A stretch of DNA of 5,865 bases. It comes from Roseobacter sp. Its GTDB lineage: Bacteria > Pseudomonadota > Alphaproteobacteria > Rhodobacterales > Rhodobacteraceae. The notes beneath the pieces are model-generated. The model saw only the letters and a program-made list of their open reading frames with translations, was not told the DNA's origin and did no database searches. Location: positions 1-5,865 of the forward strand of contig JAGXHB010000254.1 of the NCBI GenBank assembly GCA_024636425.1, written 5' to 3'. A program made the translations under genes and the position numbers. Every line of letters begins with the position of its first letter. The stretch's first letter is position 1. Shown in pieces: positions 1 through 5,843 of this stretch.

Positions 1-97
1 CATGTCCGTCGAATTGCGCGGTCGCCTCTACAGGCGCAAAGGCTGCGAAAAGCGACAGAATGGCGGGGCCGATACCTGATTTGAAACCGTTTAGCAT
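1..97 (-). CDS. N-terminus of a secreted protein, truncated by the window edge
   Basis: Only the first 32 codons are present; the gene continues beyond the left edge. The ATG at 97-95 is preceded by AAGGA (105-109 on the plus strand, read in reverse) with a 7-base gap, a good ribosome binding site. The peptide begins MLNGFKSG, with one lysine, followed by a hydrophobic core (IGPAILSLFAAFA) and a probable signal peptidase I site after VEATA, so the mature protein would start QFDGH. It is therefore predicted to be exported through Sec. It lies 53 bases downstream of the HEAT-like gene on the same strand with no visible terminator between them, so it is probably the fourth gene of the same operon. 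Nothing about its function can be said from this fragment. Confidence 0.75.
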   Translation of the reverse strand, partial: MLNGFKSGIGPAILSLFAAFAPVEATAQFDGH

Positions 98-150
98 GGG
101 CTGATCCTTTTTCCTGTTCGGTAACGTAAAGCGCTGTTGAGGCTATGTGC

Positions 151-1953
151 TTATTGAAATCCATCAAGAGCACGGCGGGCCGTGGGGCTGAAGTCAGGGT
201 CATCCAAATCAACGACGCGCTGCAAAAACGTCACCCACTCTGCCTGCGCCTCAGCGTCTTGTTGCAGCCAGCGGGGACGTTCAAGCATGGGGCGCAGGTA
301 GGGCTCCATCGCAAAGTCGTAGCTGTCGGGTTTGTCTTCGGCAAAGATCGTGGGGACATAGGTGCCGATCACGCCCGCGACCGTGTTCTGCTGCAGGCTG
401 GCCAGTGCTGCACCGTTGCGTGCAAGATGGGTGCGCATGTAGTCAAGGTCGATCACCGGGCTTTTGATCGCCTTGCCCATCATGACCGCCGCCGCTTCGC
501 GCGTGGGCGAGCGTTCAAGACCGCGGGTCGTGCCGCTGGCGATAGCGATGGCCAAGGCGGGATTGATCGACCAGTCTGTCAGGTGGTCTTCGAAAGGGCC
601 CTCGATGGCGGTGACAACCTGCGGGGCCAGTTCGTCCGACGACATCAGCGGACGCAACAGGGCCATCGGCAATTCAGCCTCGGACGGGGTCCGGGCGGGC
701 CAGATCAGCGCGACGGATTCGGCGATGAAGTAATCCGGTGCCATCGCGGCGATCCGTGTGACTGACTGGCGCAGGGAATTGAAGGCTGCAATCTTTGCCT
801 CGCGAGAACCCGTTTCATCCTTGAGCACCGCGAAGACTGGACTGAGCGCCATCGCCGCATCCGCATCCGCATTGCGGCGCAGATACAGGACCTGCCGCTT
901 GATGCCGACGGCTGTGTGCGCGTCGGTGGGGCCATCCTCGATCAGCTGCGTCATAGCGCGCGCAAACAGGGTGGAGTCGTCGCGCAATGTTCTTTCAAGC
1001 ATAGCGACGACCAGACCGATCTCTCGGTCACCTTCGGTGGCCTGTGCCTCTTGCACCAGACGCTCCATCACCGTCTCGCGGGGCAAGGGGCCATCGGCGA
1101 AACTGGCAATGATCACGTCGCGCGAAACTCCTGCTGCCTGGCCTTCGGGCGGGCCGATGGCAAGGGCCGCGTCAAGCGCCCCCTCTGTGCCAATCGCGGC
1201 AAGAGCATCGCGGCTGGCGTCCGCACCGACCGCTTGGTGGTTGTCAGCTACATAGGCGATCCGGGTTTCGTCATCGAGAAAGGACATATCGCCCAAATTT
1301 TCCATAAAATGACGGGTCGCCTGTTCGTTGTGGGGGGCTGTGAATACCGCCTGTTCCAGAGCAGCCTGCACCGGGTCCGGCAGCTCGTTCAATGCCATGA
1401 GACGCACTGCATGATCAGGCGCGGTATCCAGAAGCGAGGTCAGATCGCCCGTCAGCATCGCCGAGTCGATCTGCATCTGCTTTGCCCCATCCAACAAGCC
1501 GGAATAGAATCTGCCGCGCGTGGCAAAGTCGGGGTCGATGATCGCGCTGCGCAACAGGTCCTCGGTTTCTGGGGCCTGCATCGCAAACATCACCGACAGC
1601 GCACCTAGCTTCAACTCGTTGACCTGCGCGTCCGAGAAGGCGCTCGTATCACCATGTTCAACAGTAAAGCGCACCATATCGCGGGCAGGCAGCGCATCGG
1701 GGCCCATATCGATCAGCGCCTGAAGCGCCATCAGACGGCGCATCATGACCGGCTCGGCCAGATCCTCGGCGTGCTCTGCCGCGGACTTGCCGCGCAGCCT
1801 TGCCTCGGGATCGTGTTCGGGCAGTGGCTGAAGGGCTGCGGTGTCAGGATCTGGGGGCGTATATGTCTGGGCGGCAAGCATAGCGGGAAGGGCCAGGCCG
1901 GCGATCAGCGTCGCGGCCATCAGGGTGCGATTGCAAAATTTTGACAGGGTCAT
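151..1953 (-). CDS. Secreted alpha-helical HEAT-like repeat protein of unknown function
   Basis: The protein has 600 residues. I chose the ATG at 1953 because GGAG lies 6 bases before it; an in-frame TTG four codons upstream overlaps that ribosome binding site. Residues 1-28 form a signal peptide (MTLSKFCNRT, then a core around ATLIAGLALPAML) with probable cleavage after LAA, before QTYTPP. The only cysteine is in this leader, so the mature protein has none and no disulfides. The rest is rich in Ala, Leu, Met, Asp and Glu and looks helical throughout. Short helix pairs recur, and RLMAL occurs at 73-77 and again at 184-188, each at the start of a helix-like stretch. This suggests a HEAT or Armadillo-type solenoid, which would usually be a binding scaffold. 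I see no catalytic motif and no transmembrane segment after the leader. The gene lies 76 bases downstream of the metalloprotease, so its product may be a partner, substrate adaptor or inhibitor of it; that is inference from position only. It is certainly a real gene; its function is not recognised. Confidence 0.9.
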   Translation of the reverse strand: MTLSKFCNRTLMAATLIAGLALPAMLAAQTYTPPDPDTAALQPLPEHDPEARLRGKSAAEHAEDLAEPVMMRRLMALQALIDMGPDALPARDMVRFTVEHGDTSAFSDAQVNELKLGALSVMFAMQAPETEDLLRSAIIDPDFATRGRFYSGLLDGAKQMQIDSAMLTGDLTSLLDTAPDHAVRLMALNELPDPVQAALEQAVFTAPHNEQATRHFMENLGDMSFLDDETRIAYVADNHQAVGADASRDALAAIGTEGALDAALAIGPPEGQAAGVSRDVIIASFADGPLPRETVMERLVQEAQATEGDREIGLVVAMLERTLRDDSTLFARAMTQLIEDGPTDAHTAVGIKRQVLYLRRNADADAAMALSPVFAVLKDETGSREAKIAAFNSLRQSVTRIAAMAPDYFIAESVALIWPARTPSEAELPMALLRPLMSSDELAPQVVTAIEGPFEDHLTDWSINPALAIAIASGTTRGLERSPTREAAAVMMGKAIKSPVIDLDYMRTHLARNGAALASLQQNTVAGVIGTYVPTIFAEDKPDSYDFAMEPYLRPMLERPRWLQQDAEAQAEWVTFLQRVVDLDDPDFSPTARRALDGFQ

Positions 1954-2029
1954 CGTTCTCTCCAATAGGCAACAATTATCGGGCGTCGTTATTGATCGTA
2001 TTTATGTTGGTTTTTTCCAAAAAAATTGG
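1954..2029 (-). other. AT-rich spacer between protease and HEAT-like gene
   Basis: This 76-base gap is much richer in A and T than the flanking genes. Just after the protease stop codon, read on the minus strand, there is a run of seven T, then GG, then six A, flanked by CCAA and CC. This could fold as a short all-A/T hairpin, but it has no GC stem and is not a normal rho-independent terminator. The rest could hold a weak internal promoter, as AT-rich DNA in a GC-rich genome often does, but I cannot pick a convincing -35/-10 pair. The end of the spacer carries the GGAG ribosome binding site of the next gene. It is the longest gap within the operon and the place most likely to separate expression of the last two genes from the first two. 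Confidence 0.4.
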
Positions 2030-4390
2030 TCAGCGGCCTTCGATTGTGGTCATCAGGGTCAGGTAGTCGCGTTCGTTTACAAACACTACGCCACTCGGCA
2101 AGGTTCCCGGCCACATCAGCGGTACAAGGACCGTAGGATGTTCACCATTTCCTTCCGTCGCCGACTTGTTCCATCCGGACATGCCACCGGCCGCAATACG
2201 AAACCCTTCCATGCTCAGATCCCTAAAAGCCGCGGGCGGTATAGTCACCTCTGACCTGTGCCCGGGTTGGTGGACAAGGCCAAGATGGTGCCCGAACTCA
2301 TGCACCAGCCCCATCGCTAGCTCCGAAACGAAGGCATACCTCGTTATTCCCATCCCGACGCCGCGATAAACGTCTTCGCCCCAGAGAAAGTCAAAGTTAC
2401 GGCCTACTCCGAAATAGTCTGTTGGATAGAAGACAACCAAGATCTCATCGGGTTGGAGGACAGCCGAAATATCCTCTCGCATCTTGCGTAAAGTATTTTT
2501 GAGAGCTTGTTTTTTTATGCTATTGTCGAGCTTTTCGCCGTCTAAAACTATATTCAAAAGCTCTTTGGCAATTGTCACGTTATCACGGTAGTAATTGACA
2601 TAGTCGCGATCTGTGTCCCGCATGGCATCTATGCCATGGGCTTCCCTGTAGGGCATGACCTGAACAGCGAATTCTTCGGCCTGCCCGATGACATCCATTG
2701 TAATGTTTCGGTCTATTTCAGGGACACCGTCTGACCATGACCCGACCTCCAGCAGCGCGTAGCGGAACACCAGTGGTTGCGGGTTGAAATCCCAGTGCTC
2801 GACCTCTTTTTCAGAGATCACATCTTTCACTACGGCCGAGAGGGGATACGGATCATGCGGGGTCAGCTGGGTTTCAATAGTTGAGGTGCCTCCCAGCCGA
2901 TCCGGCGTCCAGCCATAGACATTGATCGTATTGCGGGCCTGTCTCTCGATCTCGCGGCGGATGCCATACTGTTCGAGCAGATCGCTTCGCACCACGCGAA
3001 CCACATTGCCCTCGACGGAGCCACCAGCCTGCGGGTCGATGCGCCACTGGCTTTGATCCAGCACATTTATCTTCAGCTCCGCCGGAAAGGTTTCGGGCTG
3101 CCAAGCCTTTTCGATGTGATCGTGTGGTTGCCAATCCACGTAGATACGCTGAAGCGCAGGCTTGTTCACCACCAGCGGCGCGTCTCGGACGGTCTGGTAG
3201 ACATTGCTGCGCACAGGCTCTTCAACCGGGCCACCATGGTTTTCCAGATCAACCAGCGTCGAAAACCGCCACCAGTGAGCCCCGGATTCCAGGATTTCTC
3301 CCCCACGACCCTCCAGACCATCTTCACTTCCCTCGATCCGGGCTTCGTAGATTACTCCTGACTCGAGATCGTCGTCCGGCTCGAACAGAAATCTGGTATC
3401 AGAAAGGTCCAGAACCTGGCCCTTCATTTCAAGCGGGTCACCGTCGACGTCCCGCGTGGTCAGCGAGAAGTTTTCCTCAAGCTCTTCGGCATCGATGGGG
3501 TAATTGAATTCCATCTCGATGCGAGGTTCCTGCAAATGGACGTTCTCGCGCTGGTCTGGCGGCGTATTTTCCATCACTTGCAACGGTTCAGATGCAGCAC
3601 AATCGTCAGGGTCTTGTTCCCAGGTTGCGCGGTCGCAGACCCAGCCGCGTACATCCGCCACCCGCCCCGTAGGATCCGTTGAGGAATATCCCCGGTCCCG
3701 ATGGGTACGGGTTTCTCTGACACGGGCGGCGAATTCGATTTTGTAGCTGTCGGCTCTGCGGATGATGTGCAGCCTGCTCAGTTCGGGAAGTTCTGTTTCG
3801 TAGTACTCGTCCGGATAATCAATGCAGCCACGGCGGCCCGGTTCGAACATGTGGCAAAGCCAGGTCACCTCGAAAAGCGCTTTGACCGCGTCGAGTTCAG
3901 TGCCAAGTGCAATCCCACCTTGATCCGGCGGAAAAGCAGCGCTGAGCGTGAACACATGGTCGCCATCCGTCTGCAGCCGGGCATTGTACATACGAAAGCC
4001 CATGTCCCCCGTGAACCGCTCGGGGTCAGGCCGCAGCGTCGCACCAAGGCCTTCGGTAAAGTCAGTGACCTGCAGCGTGCCTTCACCGGTCATCTGGTCG
4101 GTCCAGTCGCCGGTGACCTCCATGCCCCAGACCACATCAACAAAGTCGTAGGGCGTCTCGCCCAGCATCTCTCCCAGCACCGCCTCGGGCAGGGTGCCGG
4201 TCATGTCGAGTTCCATATATTCGAACATCTGGTTGACCGGCCCGCCGGACGGGTCAGGCACTGGAATGGGCTTGTAGTTCTCGATCTCTTCGAATTCCGT
4301 TTCGGGGATCTCTAGCGTCAGTTGCGCATGGACGATCGCACCGAACGACATCGCGGTTACGGCGATTGCAAAGAAGAGCGCGGCGCGCAA
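2030..4390 (-). CDS. Secreted metzincin-like zinc metalloprotease with Ig-like domain
   Basis: The protein has 786 residues. The start is a TTG at 4390-4388, with AGAGGG (4401-4406) 10 bases upstream. It gives a complete signal peptide (MRAALFFAIAVTAMSFG) with likely cleavage after VHA, before QLTLE; the next ATG, codon 14, would cut the leader. Residues 24 to about 285 are an unrecognised, acidic, probably beta-rich region with two cysteine pairs (C179/C189 and C252/C264). Residues 288-378 look like a bacterial Ig-like domain of the Big_5/SbsA type: EPRIEMEFNYPID at the start, FLFEPDDDLESGVIYEARI in the middle, HWWRFST at the end. Another probable beta region follows (about 405-545). The C-terminal part is the peptidase: HEFGHHLGLVH at 697-707 fits the metzincin zinc signature HExxHxxGxxH, with three His ligands and catalytic Glu698. 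Met759 in PLMWPG, or Met737 in GGMSG, could be the Met-turn. The family within the metzincins is not clear. It should cleave proteins outside the cytoplasm; the substrate is unknown. It lies 17 bases after the 258-residue gene, so the two are co-transcribed and perhaps translationally linked. DNA for about residues 598-634 is unusually AT-rich. Confidence 0.92.
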   Translation of the reverse strand: MRAALFFAIAVTAMSFGAIVHAQLTLEIPETEFEEIENYKPIPVPDPSGGPVNQMFEYMELDMTGTLPEAVLGEMLGETPYDFVDVVWGMEVTGDWTDQMTGEGTLQVTDFTEGLGATLRPDPERFTGDMGFRMYNARLQTDGDHVFTLSAAFPPDQGGIALGTELDAVKALFEVTWLCHMFEPGRRGCIDYPDEYYETELPELSRLHIIRRADSYKIEFAARVRETRTHRDRGYSSTDPTGRVADVRGWVCDRATWEQDPDDCAASEPLQVMENTPPDQRENVHLQEPRIEMEFNYPIDAEELEENFSLTTRDVDGDPLEMKGQVLDLSDTRFLFEPDDDLESGVIYEARIEGSEDGLEGRGGEILESGAHWWRFSTLVDLENHGGPVEEPVRSNVYQTVRDAPLVVNKPALQRIYVDWQPHDHIEKAWQPETFPAELKINVLDQSQWRIDPQAGGSVEGNVVRVVRSDLLEQYGIRREIERQARNTINVYGWTPDRLGGTSTIETQLTPHDPYPLSAVVKDVISEKEVEHWDFNPQPLVFRYALLEVGSWSDGVPEIDRNITMDVIGQAEEFAVQVMPYREAHGIDAMRDTDRDYVNYYRDNVTIAKELLNIVLDGEKLDNSIKKQALKNTLRKMREDISAVLQPDEILVVFYPTDYFGVGRNFDFLWGEDVYRGVGMGITRYAFVSELAMGLVHEFGHHLGLVHQPGHRSEVTIPPAAFRDLSMEGFRIAAGGMSGWNKSATEGNGEHPTVLVPLMWPGTLPSGVVFVNERDYLTLMTTIEGR
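2270..2302 (-). other. Zinc-binding catalytic motif HExxHxxGxxH of the metalloprotease
   Basis: These 11 codons read CAT GAG TTC GGG CAC CAT on the minus strand, continuing to HLGLVH, giving His697, Glu698, His701, Gly704 and His707. In metzincins the three histidines bind the zinc ion, the glutamate activates the water, and the glycine allows the turn to the third histidine. All five signature residues are intact, so the enzyme is expected to be active. The extra histidine at 702 and the downstream QPGH are not part of the signature. Confidence 0.9.
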
Positions 4391-4407
4391 TGTCGTGCCG
4401 CCCTCTA

Positions 4408-5184
4408 TCAGTTGGATGTCGGCGCGCCCGGCATATCCGCCTCCTCTTCGCCAAGTTCTGTCTCGAATTCACCGGCGACCAGAATGCAAACCTCCGGGTC
4501 TGGTACATTGTTGATCAGGGCACTGATCGGGCAAAGGGTGGCCTCGAAGGTTCCGGCGGCAAACCCGCCGCCATCGACGATTTCCAGCCTGTCGAACGCC
4601 ACTGTGGCTGCCGTTCCGGTGTCATGTGACGATGCATAAAACCCGGTGCCTTCGCCAAAATTCTTGTGATAGGAAATCTCGGCTTCGTTGGTGCCGCTCA
4701 GCATCTGGTCTGCATTCTCAACCGGGAACGGCGGCAGCTCGATGGTCAGCCCCCCCTGCCGCAGGATGCGTTCGGCTTCGGGGTCAACGCCCATGATCCG
4801 CAACTGGACCTGGTCCTCGCCGCCGCCCCCAAACATCTGAGCGAGCGGGTTTTCAGCCCCGTCGCCCATCATTTCGGACATCTTCTCCATGCGCTCTTTC
4901 ATCTGCGCGCGTTGCTCATCGCTCATTGAGCCGAATGCACCCTCCATCACATTGGCCATCGAATAAGGACGCCATGCGGCGGACGACATGGGCTCACCGT
5001 TGACCTCGCCCGCGATGGTCAGCCATGAACGTTCCATGCCGTTCGCCGTTCCATCGATTGATCCGAGCACCGTCATCGAACGCGTGTCTTGCGCGTCGGC
5101 AGGCTGAGAGGTGATGAGGGTTGTCGCGCCGCTGGCCAGCAGCATCGCGGAGCAGATGTTCATAAAAAAACGGGTGTTTCGCAT
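4408..5184 (-). CDS. Secreted protein with Met-rich segment and C-terminal Cys pair
   Basis: The protein has 258 residues and is the first gene of the operon. The ATG at 5184-5182 has an excellent AAGGAG (5192-5197) 7 bases upstream. The signal peptide is MRNTRFFMNICSAMLLASG and onward, with likely cleavage after ADA at residue 31, before QDTRSM. Mature residues 36-75 and about 125-245 look mostly beta (for example SWLTIAGEV, QVQLRIMGV, GLTIELPPF, GTFEATLC). Between them, residues 76-117 hold nine methionines in a helix-like charged stretch (SDEQRAQMKERMEKMSEMM), followed by the glycine run FGGGGED. Cys218 and Cys233 are the only mature cysteines and probably form a disulfide; the second follows PDPEV. 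The tail is acidic and Pro-rich (GEEEADMPGAP). I do not recognise a family. Its stop codon is 17 bases before the protease start, so it may be a partner, chaperone or substrate of the protease; that is inference. I see no lipobox, because the leader cysteine at 11 lies inside the signal peptide. Confidence 0.88.
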   Translation of the reverse strand: MRNTRFFMNICSAMLLASGATTLITSQPADAQDTRSMTVLGSIDGTANGMERSWLTIAGEVNGEPMSSAAWRPYSMANVMEGAFGSMSDEQRAQMKERMEKMSEMMGDGAENPLAQMFGGGGEDQVQLRIMGVDPEAERILRQGGLTIELPPFPVENADQMLSGTNEAEISYHKNFGEGTGFYASSHDTGTAATVAFDRLEIVDGGGFAAGTFEATLCPISALINNVPDPEVCILVAGEFETELGEEEADMPGAPTSN

Positions 5185-5400
5185 GGGTGAACTCCTTGCA
5201 AATTTGCTGTTTTACCAATCCTGTCGGCAGCATTTTCTGATCTGTAAATGCAAAGACGCTAACGTAACGAGAGCTCAGAGTCACCCCTTGCAAGGATTGC
5301 TGAGGATATCACGAAGCGGTCCGAGCGGTATTTTGGCCAGTATTTTTAGGCTGCATTTCGCCAGTATGAAGTTTCAGATATGAAGGCGGCATGCCGTTAG
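5185..5400 (-). promoter_or_regulatory. Upstream leader and presumed promoter region of the secreted-protein operon
   Basis: This stretch precedes the first gene of the operon and should contain its promoter and 5' leader. I cannot assign a confident -35/-10 pair. One weak possibility on the minus strand is TTGCAA (5293-5288) followed 17 bases later by TCGTTA. Two 10-bp palindromes are present: GCAAATTTGC at 5198-5207, which runs up to the ribosome binding site, and CCTTGCAAGG at 5286-5295. The word TTGCAAGG, read on the minus strand, occurs both at the true ribosome binding site and in the second palindrome. CCAGTAT occurs twice (5337-5343 and 5361-5367), 24 bases apart. No open frame here looks like a gene. 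Confidence 0.4.
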
Positions 5401-5412
5401 TTATCCTTCATA
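5365..5412. repeat. TATGAAG direct and inverted repeats around a CGGCATGCCG palindrome
   Basis: TATGAAG occurs at 5365-5371 and again at 5379-5385, 14 bases apart. The second copy extends to TATGAAGG and is matched by its reverse complement CCTTCATA at 5405-5412. Between these arms sits the perfect 10-bp palindrome CGGCATGCCG (5387-5396). The arrangement could be a binding site for a dimeric regulator, as it lies about 180-230 bases upstream of the first gene of the operon, or it could be chance. It overlaps the stop codon of the open-frame remnant at 5401-5619. Confidence 0.35.
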
Positions 5413-5619
5413 GTCAGCTTGGCACCGGTGCCTTGGGTGCACGCACCAAGCCCATGCAAAGGGGACCGTCTTTGCGGTTTTTCTGGCCATAGCAATCCCT
5501 GCCACGCTGCCTGGATTGTGGGACAGGTTGTCTGCAATCCATGAAGCAAACTTTTTTAGCTCTTTCCAGACGGCCCCGATGCGTGACGTCGCACCCAGGA
5601 CCTGTATGCTGTCTTGTTT
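5401..5619 (-). pseudogene. Possible remnant of a small protein gene without a start codon
   Basis: This frame is open for 72 codons between a TGA at 5622-5620 and a TAA at 5403-5401. It lacks ATG, GTG or TTG in its first third. The translation reads like protein rather than noise: GAVWKELKKFASWIADNL, then SVAGIAMARKTAKTVPFAWAW, then a cysteine- and histidine-containing tail ending ADYEG. A different minus-strand frame just upstream also looks protein-like (RIDEFARFMLTDDM, from about position 5665 down to 5620), so a frameshift near 5600-5622 could have split one gene. Alternatively a 29-codon ORF from the ATG at 5490 (MARKTAKTVPF) could be translated; an AGGG lies 7 bases before it. I do not recognise a family. 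The evidence is only the look of the translation. Confidence 0.22.
5421..5450. repeat. GGCACC/GGTGCC palindrome followed by a second GGTGC-GCACC hairpin
   Basis: GGCACCGGTGCC at 5421-5432 is a perfect 12-bp palindrome. It is followed directly by CTTGGGTGC-AC-GCACCAAG (5432-5450), a stem with a single bulged G. Together they contain four copies of the GGTGC/GCACC pentamer in alternating orientation, so the region could fold in more than one way. It lies inside the weak open frame at 5401-5619. There is no T-run on either side, so it is not a typical rho-independent terminator. Its function is unknown. Confidence 0.4.
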
Positions 5620-5688
5620 TCATGTCGTCAGTCAGCATGAAGCGAGCGAATTCGTCAATCCTGCCTAAATGGTGCGCCGACAATCGAA

Positions 5689-5717
5689 AGGCGTCAGATC
5701 AAGGGGATCTGACGCCT
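5689..5717. terminator. Perfect 12-bp stem-loop, possible terminator
   Basis: AGGCGTCAGATC (5689-5700) and GATCTGACGCCT (5706-5717) are perfect reverse complements separated by the 5-base loop AAGGG. This is by far the strongest hairpin in the window. Read on the minus strand it is followed by TTCGATTG after the stem, only a short T-rich stretch; on the plus strand it is followed by GAAACAC. It could therefore stop transcripts entering from the right edge and insulate the operon, but the weak T-run makes this uncertain. It could also be a recombination or protein-binding site next to a mobile element. Confidence 0.45.
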
Positions 5718-5810
5718 GAAACACTGTTCCTGCAACCGATTAAACGCCACTGCGCCAAGCTAAGTCATTGTTTTTAGGTGGGTCGAAACGGAAACCGGCC
5801 GACAGATTGG

Positions 5811-5843
5811 CCATTTTGCAACCATAAACTGTCCATTTTACAA
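5811..5843. repeat. 11-bp-phased repeats, possible end of an IS21-type element
   Basis: CCATTTTGCAA (5811-5821) and CCATTTTACAA (5833-5843) match in 10 of 11 positions and lie exactly 22 bases apart. The 11 bases between them also begin with CCAT, so three blocks tile in 11-bp steps. A further CCATT appears at 5858-5862. Insertion sequences of the IS21 family carry multiple short repeats of this kind inside their ends, bound by the transposase, and from memory some have an AAAATGGAC-like core, which is what the minus strand shows here (TTGTAAAATGGACAG). If so, the element extends past the right edge and its tip may lie near 5769, where TGTTTTTAGG begins. No transposase coding sequence is visible, so the assignment is tentative. 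Confidence 0.35.

Noticed and set aside
145..765. A 206-codon plus-strand open frame opposite the HEAT-like gene
   Set aside because: It lies wholly antisense to a well-supported gene with a signal peptide and good ribosome binding site. Its translation is Arg- and Gly-rich, as expected of a GC-rich shadow frame.
916..1608. A 230-codon plus-strand open frame opposite the HEAT-like gene
   Set aside because: It is antisense to the real gene, has no ribosome binding site that I can see, and has a His- and Arg-rich composition without domain-like features.
2010..2028. T-run and A-run after the protease stop as a rho-independent terminator
   Set aside because: The possible stem is only A-T pairs with almost no loop and no GC part, and the next gene follows closely with a good ribosome binding site, so termination here is unlikely.
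3701..4315. A 204-codon plus-strand open frame opposite the protease gene
   Set aside because: It is antisense to the N-terminal part of the protease, which has its own signal peptide and ordered domains. The translation looks like a shadow frame.
5414..5683. An 89-codon minus-strand open frame in the upstream gap
   Set aside because: Its C-terminal half is Arg-, Gly-, Cys- and Pro-rich and unlike a folded protein, while another minus-strand frame over the same bases reads better. Only its first third was kept, as possible evidence of a frameshift.
5541..5777. A 78-codon plus-strand open frame at the right side
   Set aside because: It runs through the perfect stem-loop at 5689-5717, lacks a clear ribosome binding site and has no recognisable motif.
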